A stretch of 64,000 nt of DNA from Amycolatopsis azurea DSM 43854 (lineage in GTDB: Bacteria; Actinomycetota; Actinomycetes; Mycobacteriales; Pseudonocardiaceae), in the NCBI RefSeq assembly GCF_001995215.1, contig NZ_MUXN01000027.1, positions 393,041 to 457,040 of the forward strand. The letters run 5' to 3'. The notes below the pieces were generated by a model. It saw only the letters and a list, made by a program, of their open reading frames with translations, did no database searches and was not told where the DNA came from. Of this stretch, positions 16,785 through 25,541 are shown piece by piece; positions within the stretch are counted from its first letter, which is position 1; each line of letters opens with the position of its first letter. The translations under genes were made by a program, and so were the position numbers.

Positions 16785-17798
16785 ATGCCCCGCAGCCGGA
16801 ATTCCAGACTCACGCTCGCACTCGTCGCCCTCCTCGCGCTGATCACCGCGTGTGCCGGCGCAGGCCAGGACACCGGCGGCACCTTCACGCTCAAGGTCAC
16901 CGATCCCGGAAACGCCGGTCCGCTCGCGGTCGGCAAACGGGACGAGACGTTCGACAAGGCCTTGGCACCGCTGGGTGCCCGCATCGAATGGGTCCCCAGC
17001 ACACCGGGCTTCAGCTCGAACCTGAAACTGTTCAACACCAAGCAACTCGACGTCTCCGGTGGCGCGTACAGCCCGGTGATCGGCGCACTGTCCAAGGATG
17101 TCGGTGTCCGGATCATCGCCGTCGCCGACCCGGTCGGCAAGGACCAGAGCGGCATCCTGGCCTCGCCGAAGTCGGGTATCAAGTCGGTGCGCGACCTGGC
17201 GGGCAAGCGGATCGCGGTGAACCCGGCGGGGAAGGGCGAGTACATCACGCTGCTGGCACTGGCCCAGGCCGGTGTGCCCGTCGACCAGGTCGAACGGGTG
17301 CCGTTGCAGCAAGCCGACGCGACCTCGGCGTTCGCCACCGGCCAGGTCGACGCGTGGGCGTCGTTCAACGAGCCTTACCAAGAGGCGAAAGCGAACGGCG
17401 GCGTGGAGATCGCCACCGAGCAGAGCATCGGCTCGGTCGACAACACGATCGTCGCGTTCCGCACCGAGGTGCTGGACTCGCGGCCGGATGTCGCGGCCAA
17501 GTACCTGGAGACGTTGCAGCAGCTGACCCGGCAGCAACGGGACAACCCGGAGGACTTCGAGAACGTCTTCGAGAAGGCCGGTCCTCGCGCGCTGTCGGGC
17601 GATCGGCTGCGGCGTGCGCTGGCACTGGGCGGGCAGGCCACGGTTCCCCGGTACCCCGACGAAAAAGACCTGCGCGACCTCGAATCGGTCGCGAACCTGT
17701 TCTCGGCGAACAAGGTGACCACGCGGACTATCACCGCGGCGGACGTCGTCTACGACCTGCCAGCCAAGCTCACCGAGCACCAGAAGGCGGCGAAATGA
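16785..17798 (+). CDS. Aliphatic sulfonate-type ABC transporter substrate-binding lipoprotein
   Basis: This 337-aa protein begins with a signal peptide and lipobox LITAC and has the SsuA/NMT1-like two-lobed binding fold (PSTPGFSSNLKLFNTKQLDVSGGAYSP; SVRDLAGKRIAVNPAGKGEY; TGQVDAWASFNEPY). It captures a sulfonate, sulfinate or similar anion outside the cell. The ATG at 16785 has AGGAG eight bases upstream. It is first gene of an eight-gene operon; the permease gene overlaps its stop (ATGA). The ligand is inferred from the downstream enzymes. Confidence 0.9.
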   Translation: MPRSRNSRLTLALVALLALITACAGAGQDTGGTFTLKVTDPGNAGPLAVGKRDETFDKALAPLGARIEWVPSTPGFSSNLKLFNTKQLDVSGGAYSPVIGALSKDVGVRIIAVADPVGKDQSGILASPKSGIKSVRDLAGKRIAVNPAGKGEYITLLALAQAGVPVDQVERVPLQQADATSAFATGQVDAWASFNEPYQEAKANGGVEIATEQSIGSVDNTIVAFRTEVLDSRPDVAAKYLETLQQLTRQQRDNPEDFENVFEKAGPRALSGDRLRRALALGGQATVPRYPDEKDLRDLESVANLFSANKVTTRTITAADVVYDLPAKLTEHQKAAK

Positions 17799-18643
17799 GC
17801 ATCGTCACCACACCCGGACCGGTACGCACCGAGCCGCCGGGCCTCGTGCGGCCCGAATACCGAGGAAGCGGACGACGGCGGCGCTGGTCGTCGATTCCCT
17901 TGCGCATCGCCGTTCCGCTGCTGCTCGTCGCCCTGTGGTGGATCGGAACGGCCACAGGCGGGATCTCCGAACAGGTCCTGCCGGGGCCGCCGAAGGTGTG
18001 GAACGCGTTCGTCGAGCTGTTCCGGACCGGTCAGCTGGTGGACTTCACCCTCGCCTCCCTGCAACGCGCGGCGGCCGGAGTGTCGCTCGGTGTCGCGTTC
18101 GGACTCCTTTTCGGTGTCCTGGCCGGACTGTCCGCGCTCGGCGAGGAACTGATCGACGCGACCATGCAGATCAACCGCGCCATCCCGTTCCTCGCGCTCG
18201 TGCCGCTGTTCATCGCGTGGTTCGGCATCGACGAGACGTTCAAGGTGCTGCTGATCGCGGTCGCCACCGTCGCGCCGATGTACGCCTACACCTATCTCGG
18301 CGTCCGCAACGTCGACCGGAAGATGCTGGAGGCGGCGAGGAGTTTCGGGTTGCGCGGGCCGCGGCTGGTGTTCGGGACCATCCTTCCTTCGGCGCTTCCC
18401 GCGGTGCTGATGGCCCTGCGGATCTGCCTGTCGATCAGTGTCACCGGGCTCATCGCGGCCGAGCAGGTCGGCACCCGGGAAGGCATCGGCTACCTGGTCA
18501 GCCTGGCCCAGGAGTACAACCGCACCGACTACATGGTGCTGTGCGTGGTGCTCTACGCCGTCCTGGGCCTGGTGTTCGACGCGGCGGTCCGGGTGCTGGA
18601 GCGGTTCGCGATGCCGTGGCGGGCGGGGGTGGCGGCGCGATGA
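17795..18643 (+). CDS. ssuC: ABC transporter permease, SsuC-type
   Basis: This 282-aa integral membrane protein has about six helices and the permease EAA loop (MLEAARSFGLRGPRLVFGTILPSALP). It matches the SsuC/TauC/ThiX group that imports sulfonates and related anions. A basic N-terminus (GRRRRW) precedes the first helix. Its start overlaps the binding-protein stop and its stop overlaps the ATPase start (ATGA), so the three subunits are translationally coupled. Confidence 0.92.
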   Translation: MSIVTTPGPVRTEPPGLVRPEYRGSGRRRRWSSIPLRIAVPLLLVALWWIGTATGGISEQVLPGPPKVWNAFVELFRTGQLVDFTLASLQRAAAGVSLGVAFGLLFGVLAGLSALGEELIDATMQINRAIPFLALVPLFIAWFGIDETFKVLLIAVATVAPMYAYTYLGVRNVDRKMLEAARSFGLRGPRLVFGTILPSALPAVLMALRICLSISVTGLIAAEQVGTREGIGYLVSLAQEYNRTDYMVLCVVLYAVLGLVFDAAVRVLERFAMPWRAGVAAR

Positions 18644-19392
18644 CGGATACGACCACCGAACTCGCGGTGTCGCTTTCCGGCGTGAGCAAGAGCTTCGGCG
18701 AGAAGACCGTGCTGGACGGCGTCGATCTGGAGATCAGGCGGGGCGAGTTCGTCGTGCTGCTCGGCCCCAGCGGCACCGGCAAGACCACCCTGCTTCGGCT
18801 GCTGCTCGGGCTCGAACGGCCGGACACCGGGGAGATCCTGGTTCCCCGGCAACGGACCGTCGTCTACCAGGAACCACGGCTGATCCCCTCCAAACGCGTA
18901 CTGTCCAATGTGGTCATCGGCCAGCCGCACGGCAGGCAGACCAAGGACAACGGGCGCCGCGCGCTCGCCGAGGTGAACCTCGCGGACAAGCACCGTGCCT
19001 GGCCCGCCACGCTTTCCGGCGGTGAGGCGCAACGCGTCGCGCTCGCCAGGGCGCTGGTGCGCGAGCCGGAGCTGCTGTTGCTCGACGAGCCGTTCGCCGC
19101 GCTCGACGCGCTGACCCGGTTGCGCATGCAGGATCTGGTCGGCGACCTCGTGGCCCACCATCGGCCCGCGGTCCTGCTCGTGACCCACGACGTCGACGAG
19201 GCGATCCGGCTCGCCGACCGGGTGCTGGTACTCCACAAAGGACGGTTCGGGCACGACGTCGTCGTCGACCTGCCCCGGCCCCGTGACCGCACCGACCCCG
19301 CAGCACTCGACTACCGCGCCGCCTTCCTCGCCGAGCTCGGCGTCGGCGGCGTCCCGATCCCCTCGGAGGACACCCATGACCATCACGACTGA
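18640..19392 (+). CDS. ssuB: ABC transporter ATP-binding protein, SsuB-type
   Basis: This 250-aa ATPase has Walker A GPSGTGKTT, Q-loop VVYQEPRL, signature LSGGEAQR, Walker B LLLLDEP and the switch histidine in VTHDVDEA. It energises the SsuC-type permease at the inner face of the membrane. The C-terminus carries an extra histidine-rich tail (THDHHD) created where the frame overlaps the next gene by 17 bases. Coupled on both sides within the operon. Confidence 0.93.
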   Translation: MTDTTTELAVSLSGVSKSFGEKTVLDGVDLEIRRGEFVVLLGPSGTGKTTLLRLLLGLERPDTGEILVPRQRTVVYQEPRLIPSKRVLSNVVIGQPHGRQTKDNGRRALAEVNLADKHRAWPATLSGGEAQRVALARALVREPELLLLDEPFAALDALTRLRMQDLVGDLVAHHRPAVLLVTHDVDEAIRLADRVLVLHKGRFGHDVVVDLPRPRDRTDPAALDYRAAFLAELGVGGVPIPSEDTHDHHD

Positions 19393-20410
19393 GCAGACCA
19401 TCGACCAGCTCTGGTACACCCGCTGCCCGGTACCCACGGCCAGCGGTCTCGCCCACAGCCTCGGCTGGCTCGCCGACAACGCGGGCGACCACGGCCTTCC
19501 CCTGGCGATCCTTCAGGACGCCGCACCCGAAATCGCCGTCCACCACTACGACCACCGGTTACGCGGGCTGATCCGCGAAGGCGGCAACGTACCCGCCATC
19601 GCCGCCCGCGCCCAGGGCTCGCCCACCCGGCTCATCGGGCTGACCTGGATCGACGAGGCACAGGCCATCCTCGTCGCGGGCGACTCCCCTATCACGGACG
19701 CCGCCGGTCTCGCCGGCGCGCGGATCGGCATCCCGGCGTGGGCCGCGGATCAGGCCCGCAGCTTCCCGAGGGCGATGGCGCTGCACGGGTTCTCGAACGC
19801 CCTGCGCCTGGCGGGCCGCACCCTCGCCGACGTCACGGTGACCGAGGTCGACGTGAACCGTGACCCCCAGGTACGTGGCCGAGCCACCCGCGGCACCACC
19901 TGGGGTGTGGCCGAGTTGCTGGCCGGTGACGTCGACGCGATCTACGTGAAGGGCGCCCGGGCGGCCGAAGTGGCACGGGAACAGGGGCTGCGGGTCGCGG
20001 TCGATCTCGACACCGCCACCACCCGCCGGGGCCGGGTCAACAACGGCACGCCCCGCCCCATCACCGTGCACGCCGACCTCCTGGAGCACCGGCCCGAGTC
20101 GGTGGTCGGCTTCCTCGCGGCGAGCCTGCGTGCCGCGGACTGGGCCGCCGGCCACCTCGACGAGGTCCGCGCCGTGCTCGCCCGCGAGACGTTCTCCGGA
20201 CCGGAGGGCGTCGTCGCTGCCTACGGCGAGGAATTCCATCGCACCCTGCACCCGGAGCTGTCCGCCGAGCGGATCGAACTGCTCGGGGTACAGAAGCAGT
20301 TCCTCTACACACACGGTTTCCTCGCCGCGGACTTCGATCTCGGCTCGTGGGTGGCGCACGAACCCCTGGAGCAGGCGAAGGCACTGGTCGCACAGGAGCG
20401 GGCGGCATGA
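19376..20410 (+). CDS. DszB-like sulfinate desulfinase
   Basis: This 344-aa protein resembles 2-(2'-hydroxyphenyl)benzenesulfinate desulfinase (DszB), a member of the SsuA-like fold turned into an enzyme. The catalytic set of DszB has counterparts: Cys17 in RCPVP (Cys27), His56 in VHHYD (His60) and Arg67 in REGG (Arg70 in RFGG). No signal peptide is present, so it acts in the cytoplasm, probably releasing sulfite from a sulfinate made by the neighbouring monooxygenases. The ATG at 19376 has GGAGGA five bases upstream. It is 21 residues shorter than DszB. The substrate is not known. Confidence 0.82.
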   Translation: MTITTEQTIDQLWYTRCPVPTASGLAHSLGWLADNAGDHGLPLAILQDAAPEIAVHHYDHRLRGLIREGGNVPAIAARAQGSPTRLIGLTWIDEAQAILVAGDSPITDAAGLAGARIGIPAWAADQARSFPRAMALHGFSNALRLAGRTLADVTVTEVDVNRDPQVRGRATRGTTWGVAELLAGDVDAIYVKGARAAEVAREQGLRVAVDLDTATTRRGRVNNGTPRPITVHADLLEHRPESVVGFLAASLRAADWAAGHLDEVRAVLARETFSGPEGVVAAYGEEFHRTLHPELSAERIELLGVQKQFLYTHGFLAADFDLGSWVAHEPLEQAKALVAQERAA

Positions 20411-21447
20411 CCCGGTTCCTGTGGGAGCTGCCCGCCCGCGGCGACGGCCGCCGCGCGGATCCGAACCTGTGGCAGCGTGCCGGCTTCGACCATCTGCACC
20501 AAGTGATCGACGCGGCCGAACTGTCCGGTTTGGACGGTATGGTCGCCCCATACGACCCGCGCGGCGAGGAGTCGTGGATCGTGGCGGGCGGCGCGCTGCG
20601 CCACACCCGGCACAGCCGGGTGACCGTGGAGTTCACACCGTCCTTCGCCACCCCGGTGTACGCGGCGAAGATGTCGTTGACGTTGCAGCGCCTCGGCGCA
20701 AACAGGCTCGACTGGCTGGTGCGGGTCGACACCGATCCCGAGGACGACCGGCAACGCGGTGACCGCCTCGGCCGCGCCGAGCGGTACGAACGCGCCGCCG
20801 AGTTCCTCACCGTCGCCCGTGGTGCCTGGACCGGGCGCGGCGCCTCGCCCGGCGGGTTCGACGGCGGGGAGTTCGACCACGACGGCACGTACTACCACGT
20901 ACGGTCGGGCGGCTTCGACGAAGCGGCAGACGGCCGTCCGTTCCCGGTGGTGCACCTTTCCGGGACGTCACCGGAGGCGATCGCCCTGTCGGCAGCCCAC
21001 GGAGACGTGCACCTCTTCCCCGCGTCCACATCGGACCTCGCGCCGAGCGTCCGCGCGCTCCACACCGACGCCGGGAGCCATGGCCGGACGGTACGGGCCG
21101 GACTGGTGCTGCCGATCATCGCCAGGGAGGACGAGCACGAGGCCTGGGCCCGAGTGCTGCGCCTGTGGCGCGAGATCGACCCGGCCGCCACCGAACACGA
21201 CGTCCGCTCCCGCGCGCTGGACGGGACGAGGTTCGACGGCTTCGACCGGATCGGGTATCGCACCCCGATCGGGCTGGTCGGCAGCTACCGGCAGGTGGCG
21301 GAGCAACTGGCCGAGTACGAGGGTGCCGGCATCACCACGTTCGTCCTCAGTGGACACCCCAGTATCGAAGAGATCCACCGGGCGGGCGAGCACGTCCTCC
21401 ATCTCGCCGCCCCGGCCGGCCGGACACCGACAGGAGCAAGCGCATGA
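20407..21447 (+). CDS. LLM-class FMN monooxygenase, SsuD-like
   Basis: This 346-aa luciferase-like TIM barrel uses reduced flavin supplied by a separate reductase. Its N-terminus (FLWELPARGDGRR) and middle (FTPSFATPVYAAKMSLTLQRLGANRLDWLV) resemble alkanesulfonate monooxygenase SsuD, but it is shorter and lacks the long C-terminal tail. The start overlaps the desulfinase stop (ATGA). With the next gene it provides a pair of non-identical monooxygenases, possibly acting on successive oxidation states of sulfur or different substrates. No flavin reductase gene is in the operon. Confidence 0.88.
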   Translation: MTRFLWELPARGDGRRADPNLWQRAGFDHLHQVIDAAELSGLDGMVAPYDPRGEESWIVAGGALRHTRHSRVTVEFTPSFATPVYAAKMSLTLQRLGANRLDWLVRVDTDPEDDRQRGDRLGRAERYERAAEFLTVARGAWTGRGASPGGFDGGEFDHDGTYYHVRSGGFDEAADGRPFPVVHLSGTSPEAIALSAAHGDVHLFPASTSDLAPSVRALHTDAGSHGRTVRAGLVLPIIAREDEHEAWARVLRLWREIDPAATEHDVRSRALDGTRFDGFDRIGYRTPIGLVGSYRQVAEQLAEYEGAGITTFVLSGHPSIEEIHRAGEHVLHLAAPAGRTPTGASA

Positions 21448-22613
21448 CCGTGGACGTCTACTGGCGCATCGGCATGGGCGGCGACCACGCCTCGCTGCGC
21501 ACTCCGAAGATCCGCAACCGCGGCGACTGGGGCGGACTCGGCCCGGGCAACATCGCACCGGCCCTGCGCGACGGCGAGCCCGACGGATACGCCTACATCG
21601 ACCACGCCGCGGCGGTGGCCAAGGCGTCGGAAGCGGCCGGATTCCTCGGCGGGCTGCTGCCCTCCTTCCCCGGCACGGAAGACCCGTGGGCGTTGTCGGC
21701 CGCGCTCGCCAAGGAGACCAGCACCTACCGCTTCATGGTCGCGTTCCAGCCGGGTTTCCTGCATCCGCTGCAGGCGGCACGCATGTCGGCGAGCCTGCAA
21801 CGCGCCACCGGCGGCCGCCTCGTCTACAACATCATCTCCGGTGGCGGCGGGCCCGCCCAGCTGTGGTGGGGCGACAAGGTCGACCACGACGATCGCTACG
21901 CCCGTACGTCGGAGTTCCTCCACGTCCTCAAAGGAGTGTGGCGGGGAGAGCCGTACGACTTCGACGGCCGGTTCTTCTCCGCTCGGGGCGCCTCGCTGCC
22001 TGAGCACCTCGTCGGCGAACCCTTCCCGGAGATCTACTTCTCCGGCTCGTCGGCGGCGGCCGTGAACGCGGCAGGTCTGCACTCCGACTACTACCTGTCG
22101 TGGCTGGAGCCGTTCGCCGACCTCGAGCGGAAGTTCGACGGCGTCCGGGCGCACGCCGCGAAACTCGGCCGCACCCCGAAGTTCGCGGTGCGCATCGACA
22201 TCCTCGCCCGGCACACCGAGGAAGCCGCGTGGGCCGAGATCGAGAAGGGCTGGCGCCACGTCGACCCGGAGATCGCGAACCGGCAGGCTCAAGGCGACTC
22301 CGTCGGCGCGGGCCGAATCAAGGGCTGGGTGCCGTCCACCATCACCGGTTACCGCGACGTCGAGGTCCAGCCGAACGTCTGGGCCGGGTTCTCGTTGCTG
22401 CGCGGCGGCCCGGCGTTCGGGCTCGTCGGCAGCTACGCGCAGGTCGCCGAGCGCCTCGACCAACTGCTCGACCTCGGCGTCGACGCGTTCATCCTCGCCG
22501 GCAACCCGCATCTGGAGGAGGCCTACCGGGTAGGCGAAGAGGTCCTCCCCCTGCTCGGCCGTTCCCGCTTCACCCGGCCCACCACCCTGCGCGCACCCGC
22601 GTCCGTCGCCTGA
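21444..22613 (+). CDS. ssuD: Alkanesulfonate monooxygenase-like enzyme
   Basis: This 389-aa LLM flavoenzyme has SsuD landmarks: FQPGFLHPLQAARMSASLQRATGGRLVYN, YFSGSSAAAV, and near the C-terminus QPNVWAGFSLLRGG and FILAGNPHLEEAYRVGEEVLPLL. SsuD cleaves the carbon-sulfur bond of alkanesulfonates with FMNH2 and oxygen, giving an aldehyde and sulfite. An aldehyde product would fit the aldolase encoded next. The start overlaps the previous stop. FMNH2 must come from elsewhere in the genome. Confidence 0.88.
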   Translation: MTVDVYWRIGMGGDHASLRTPKIRNRGDWGGLGPGNIAPALRDGEPDGYAYIDHAAAVAKASEAAGFLGGLLPSFPGTEDPWALSAALAKETSTYRFMVAFQPGFLHPLQAARMSASLQRATGGRLVYNIISGGGGPAQLWWGDKVDHDDRYARTSEFLHVLKGVWRGEPYDFDGRFFSARGASLPEHLVGEPFPEIYFSGSSAAAVNAAGLHSDYYLSWLEPFADLERKFDGVRAHAAKLGRTPKFAVRIDILARHTEEAAWAEIEKGWRHVDPEIANRQAQGDSVGAGRIKGWVPSTITGYRDVEVQPNVWAGFSLLRGGPAFGLVGSYAQVAERLDQLLDLGVDAFILAGNPHLEEAYRVGEEVLPLLGRSRFTRPTTLRAPASVA

Positions 22614-22625
22614 TCAGGAGGACCG

Positions 22626-23333
22626 TTGACCAGCACACTCGATTCGAACATCACCGAATTCGTCGAGAACGCCCGCAGGGACGCCGAAAAGGCGTTCCGG
22701 GTGTTCCGGGAGACCGGCACCACCTCGGCGAACGGCACCGTGAACTTCGTGGAGCGGGTGCCCGGCGAGGAGATCGCCGTCGCCCTCAACGAACCCGGCC
22801 CCTGGGCCGACGACCGCGAAGTGGAACCCGTCGTCGCCACGTTCGACGGCACCGTGCTGTCCGGGACCGGACGCGCCGGCTTCATCGGCGGCTACAGCAA
22901 GGTCTTCCGCGAACATCCGGAGATCACCACGGTGGTGCACGTCCACACGCCGTGGCTCGGCGGATGGGCACAGACCCACCGCACCCTGCCGATCCGCTAC
23001 GCCGCGTCCCAACGACTCACCCTGTCGCGCGAGATCCCGCCGCATATCGACCGCAGCCGGCCGGCGAGCGAATTCATCCTGGAACGACTGCGGGAGGACC
23101 CGCATCTGGTCGCGATCTTCGAGGCCAACGGCGGCATCAACGTCCTCGGCCGCGACGGCCTGCTGGAAACCGCGAAGTTCATCGTGCTGCTCGAAGAGGG
23201 CGCGCAGTTCCAGGCGATCGCCGAAGGACTGGGCGGGTCGGTCGAGTTCGACCCGACCAACCTGGTCGCGCAGTGGAGCCGAAGCGGACTCGTCGACGAG
23301 GCACGCCGCCTCGGCCTGATCCCCGAACACTGA
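22626..23333 (+). CDS. Class II aldolase/adducin family protein
   Basis: This 235-aa protein belongs to the zinc-dependent class II aldolase/epimerase fold, with the metal-binding HVHTPW motif, an upstream NEPGPWADD loop and a third-histidine region near RSRPASEF that is not canonical. Relatives cleave sugar phosphates or small hydroxy acids. In this operon it may process a carbonyl or hydroxy-acid product of desulfonation. The TTG start is supported by AGGAGG seven bases upstream. Its reaction is inferred from context only. Confidence 0.82.
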   Translation: MTSTLDSNITEFVENARRDAEKAFRVFRETGTTSANGTVNFVERVPGEEIAVALNEPGPWADDREVEPVVATFDGTVLSGTGRAGFIGGYSKVFREHPEITTVVHVHTPWLGGWAQTHRTLPIRYAASQRLTLSREIPPHIDRSRPASEFILERLREDPHLVAIFEANGGINVLGRDGLLETAKFIVLLEEGAQFQAIAEGLGGSVEFDPTNLVAQWSRSGLVDEARRLGLIPEH

Positions 23334-23345
23334 GGAGCACACACC

Positions 23346-24281
23346 ATGACCGTTCGAGTCGGTTACTTCCCCCACAACAACTCGCTGTTCGTCCTCCGCC
23401 ACCGCGGCATCCTGGAACGCCGGCTGCCCGGCGTCGAATGGGTCGACCTGCGCACCCTGCCCGCGAAACCGCCGGTCGACCCGAAGACCGCGCTGCCGAC
23501 CCTGCACTCGGACTGGCTGTTCGAACCGGGCGGGTACGACTTCATCGGCACCGGCTTCACCCCGCCCGTGACCGGCCTCGCCCACGGCCGTGATCTCGTC
23601 TACGTCGGTATCTCCGGTCCACGGGTGGAAAACGGCAGGCTGGTGGTCAAGCCGGAATCACCCATCCGGTCCGTCGCCGACCTCCGGGGCCGCCGCGTAG
23701 GCATCGCACACGGTTCCTGGCAGACCACGCTCCTGCTGTTCGCCCTGGAACGAGCCGGACTGTCCTGGTCCGACATCGAACCGGTCGACACCTCGGTGCA
23801 CGACGGGCCGTCCGCGTTCCGCTCCGGCGACCTCGACGCCTGGGTCGGGGCTTACCCGGCTTTGGCCGCGGTCGAACAGGAGGGTCCCGTCCGGACCCTG
23901 ATCGAGACCGAAGGTCTGTTCAGCCATCCCTCACTGTGGTTCACCCGCCGCGACTTCGCCGAGAACCATCGCGACGAACTCACCGAAATCGTCCGCTCGC
24001 TGCAAGAGTCCGACGCGTGGATCACGGCCAACCCCAGAGAAGCCGCCCGCTACTTCGCCGAAGACGCGGGAACGACCTCGACGGCGGACCTGGACCGCTG
24101 GGAGCACGCCCTGCGCGGCCGTCCGTTCGGACTCAACCCGGTGACCGAAGAATTCCTCGCCGAACAACACCACGCGGCGGAACTGCTGGCAGCCAACGGA
24201 CTCCTGCCCCGATCGGTCGATCCGCGGTCCGCGGTCCTGCCCTGGCTCAACGATCTGCTGACTCCGCACGCGGCCCGGTAA
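23346..24281 (+). CDS. Cytosolic SsuA/DszB-like protein of unknown activity
   Basis: This 311-aa protein has the periplasmic-binding/desulfinase fold (VRVGYFPHNNSLF; SVADLRGRRVGIAHGSWQT; FRSGDLDAWVGAYPA) but no signal peptide. The DszB catalytic Cys-Pro-Val-Pro and Arg-x-Gly-Gly motifs are absent. It may be a second desulfinase-like enzyme with another mechanism, a cytosolic carrier or a sensor. It is last gene of the operon, with an ATG 12 bases after the aldolase stop preceded by GAGGAG. Confidence 0.78.
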   Translation: MTVRVGYFPHNNSLFVLRHRGILERRLPGVEWVDLRTLPAKPPVDPKTALPTLHSDWLFEPGGYDFIGTGFTPPVTGLAHGRDLVYVGISGPRVENGRLVVKPESPIRSVADLRGRRVGIAHGSWQTTLLLFALERAGLSWSDIEPVDTSVHDGPSAFRSGDLDAWVGAYPALAAVEQEGPVRTLIETEGLFSHPSLWFTRRDFAENHRDELTEIVRSLQESDAWITANPREAARYFAEDAGTTSTADLDRWEHALRGRPFGLNPVTEEFLAEQHHAAELLAANGLLPRSVDPRSAVLPWLNDLLTPHAAR

Positions 24282-24721
24282 CCCTGCCGCGGTCGACCCG
24301 CGCCGGCTGCCGGAGACCCTGGCGGCCGGCGCGGCAGACGCTCCTCCCCGGCGAGCGAGGCGGCGACCGCCTCGGCCGCGCGCAGCAACACGATCCCGTG
24401 CTGTTCACCAACTACTTCCGCGACGATCCGACCACAGTGGACTAGGGTACGAGAGATCGCCGCCACGGCTATCGCCGACGCTGTAGTAGCCGCGCTGGCC
24501 GCGCATCGGCACCGGCTCGCCATCCACGGCGGGCGGATCAGCGAGCCAAGCAGCTCGACGGCGCGGCGCCCGGGCTCAGCGAAAGAGGCTGGACACGGTG
24601 CCGCGACCGCGAGCACCGTCCGAGTCCGGCCGCGCCTGCCGCTCGTCCTTTCTGGACTGCTTTCATTGCTGCAACTGTGTGGTCACCCAGCGGGCAGCTT
24701 ATGCTTCCTCGCTTGCGGAGG
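24282..24721. other. Gene-free stretch between sulfonate operon and IS remnant
   Basis: About 440 bases with no supported gene. A frame ending VLFTNYFRDDPTTVD at 24445 looks like the tail of a lost gene but I cannot place it. The recurrent palindrome word occurs as CCACAGTGGAC at 24432-24442. Confidence 0.4.
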
Positions 24722-24776
24722 TTGAGCTTCCCCCTGTTCGCCGGACACGGTGTCCGGACAACAGGGGGAAGCTCAA
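24722..24776. repeat. 55-bp palindrome, probably two abutted IS ends
   Basis: Left arm TTGAGCTTCCCCCTGTT-cg-CCGGACAC (24722-24748) and right arm GTGTCCGG-ac-AACAGGGGGAAGCTCAA (24750-24776) pair around one central base; only two base pairs fail. The 27-base arms look like terminal inverted repeats head to head, or a tiny hairpin element. It interrupts the 5' end of the transposase gene that follows. Confidence 0.65.
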
Positions 24777-25526
24777 TGAGCGGACTGGTGCGCCGTGGCG
24801 TGACCTTCCTGAACAGTATGGGTCCTGGAAGACCGCGCATGAACGGTTGCGGAAGTGGACCGCGGACGGGACCTGGGACCGGATCCTGGAGCACGTGATC
24901 GTCAAAGACGACTCACTCGGGACACTGGAAGACAACGTCGAGTTCGTGGTCAGTGTCGATTCCACGAGCGTCCGGGCGCATCAGCACGCCGCGGGCGCTC
25001 GGAAAAAGGGGGCTGCGCGGACTGGATCGAAGACCTCGCCATCGACGGCGAATGCCTCGGACGATCACGCGGAGGACTGACCACCAAGCTCCACCTGGCC
25101 GTCGACGCCGCGGGCCTGCCGCTGGCGGTGATCCTCACCCCCGGCCAGGCCGGGGGCAACCCGCAACTGCTGCCACTGCTCGACGAGATCCGCGAGATCG
25201 ACGTGGACGGGCAGAGGGTGCGGGTGGGGCGGGTGCTGGCAGACAAGGCCTACACCCACCCCAGCACCCGCAAGGCGTTACGGGAACGGGGAATCAAGGC
25301 CACCATCCCCGAACGCGCCGACCAGATCGCCCGCCGCACAGCCAAAGGCAGCGCGGGCGGCAGGCCACCGGCATTCGATCCCGACCTCTACAAACCCCGC
25401 AACGTCGTCGAGCGATGCTTCAACCGCCTCAAACAGTTCCGGGGCCTGGCCACCAGATACGCCAAACGAGCCGCCTACCACCGCGCCGAGATCATCCTCG
25501 CCTGCATCATCCTCCACCTCAGATGA
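24777..25526 (+). pseudogene. IS5-family (IS427-like) transposase, 5' truncated
   Basis: The first frame gives TGAPWRDLPEQYGSWKTAHERLRKWTADGTWDRIL and the first catalytic aspartate region SVDSTSVRAH. The second, -1 frame continues GGLTTKLHLAVDAAG, VLADKAYTHPSTRKALRERGI and the final ERCFNRLKQFRGLATRY block with the catalytic glutamate. The N-terminal part of about 40 residues is missing, replaced by the 55-bp palindrome. Two overlapping frames are normal in this group. The element cannot move by itself in this form. Confidence 0.85.
25004..25013 (+). other. A5G5 slippery site in transposase gene
   Basis: AAAAAGGGGG lies exactly where the reading must shift by -1 to continue the transposase. 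IS427-type elements use programmed -1 frameshifting at such runs, so this is probably native and not a mutation. Confidence 0.6.
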
Positions 25527-25541
25527 AGATCCGCAGGACAC

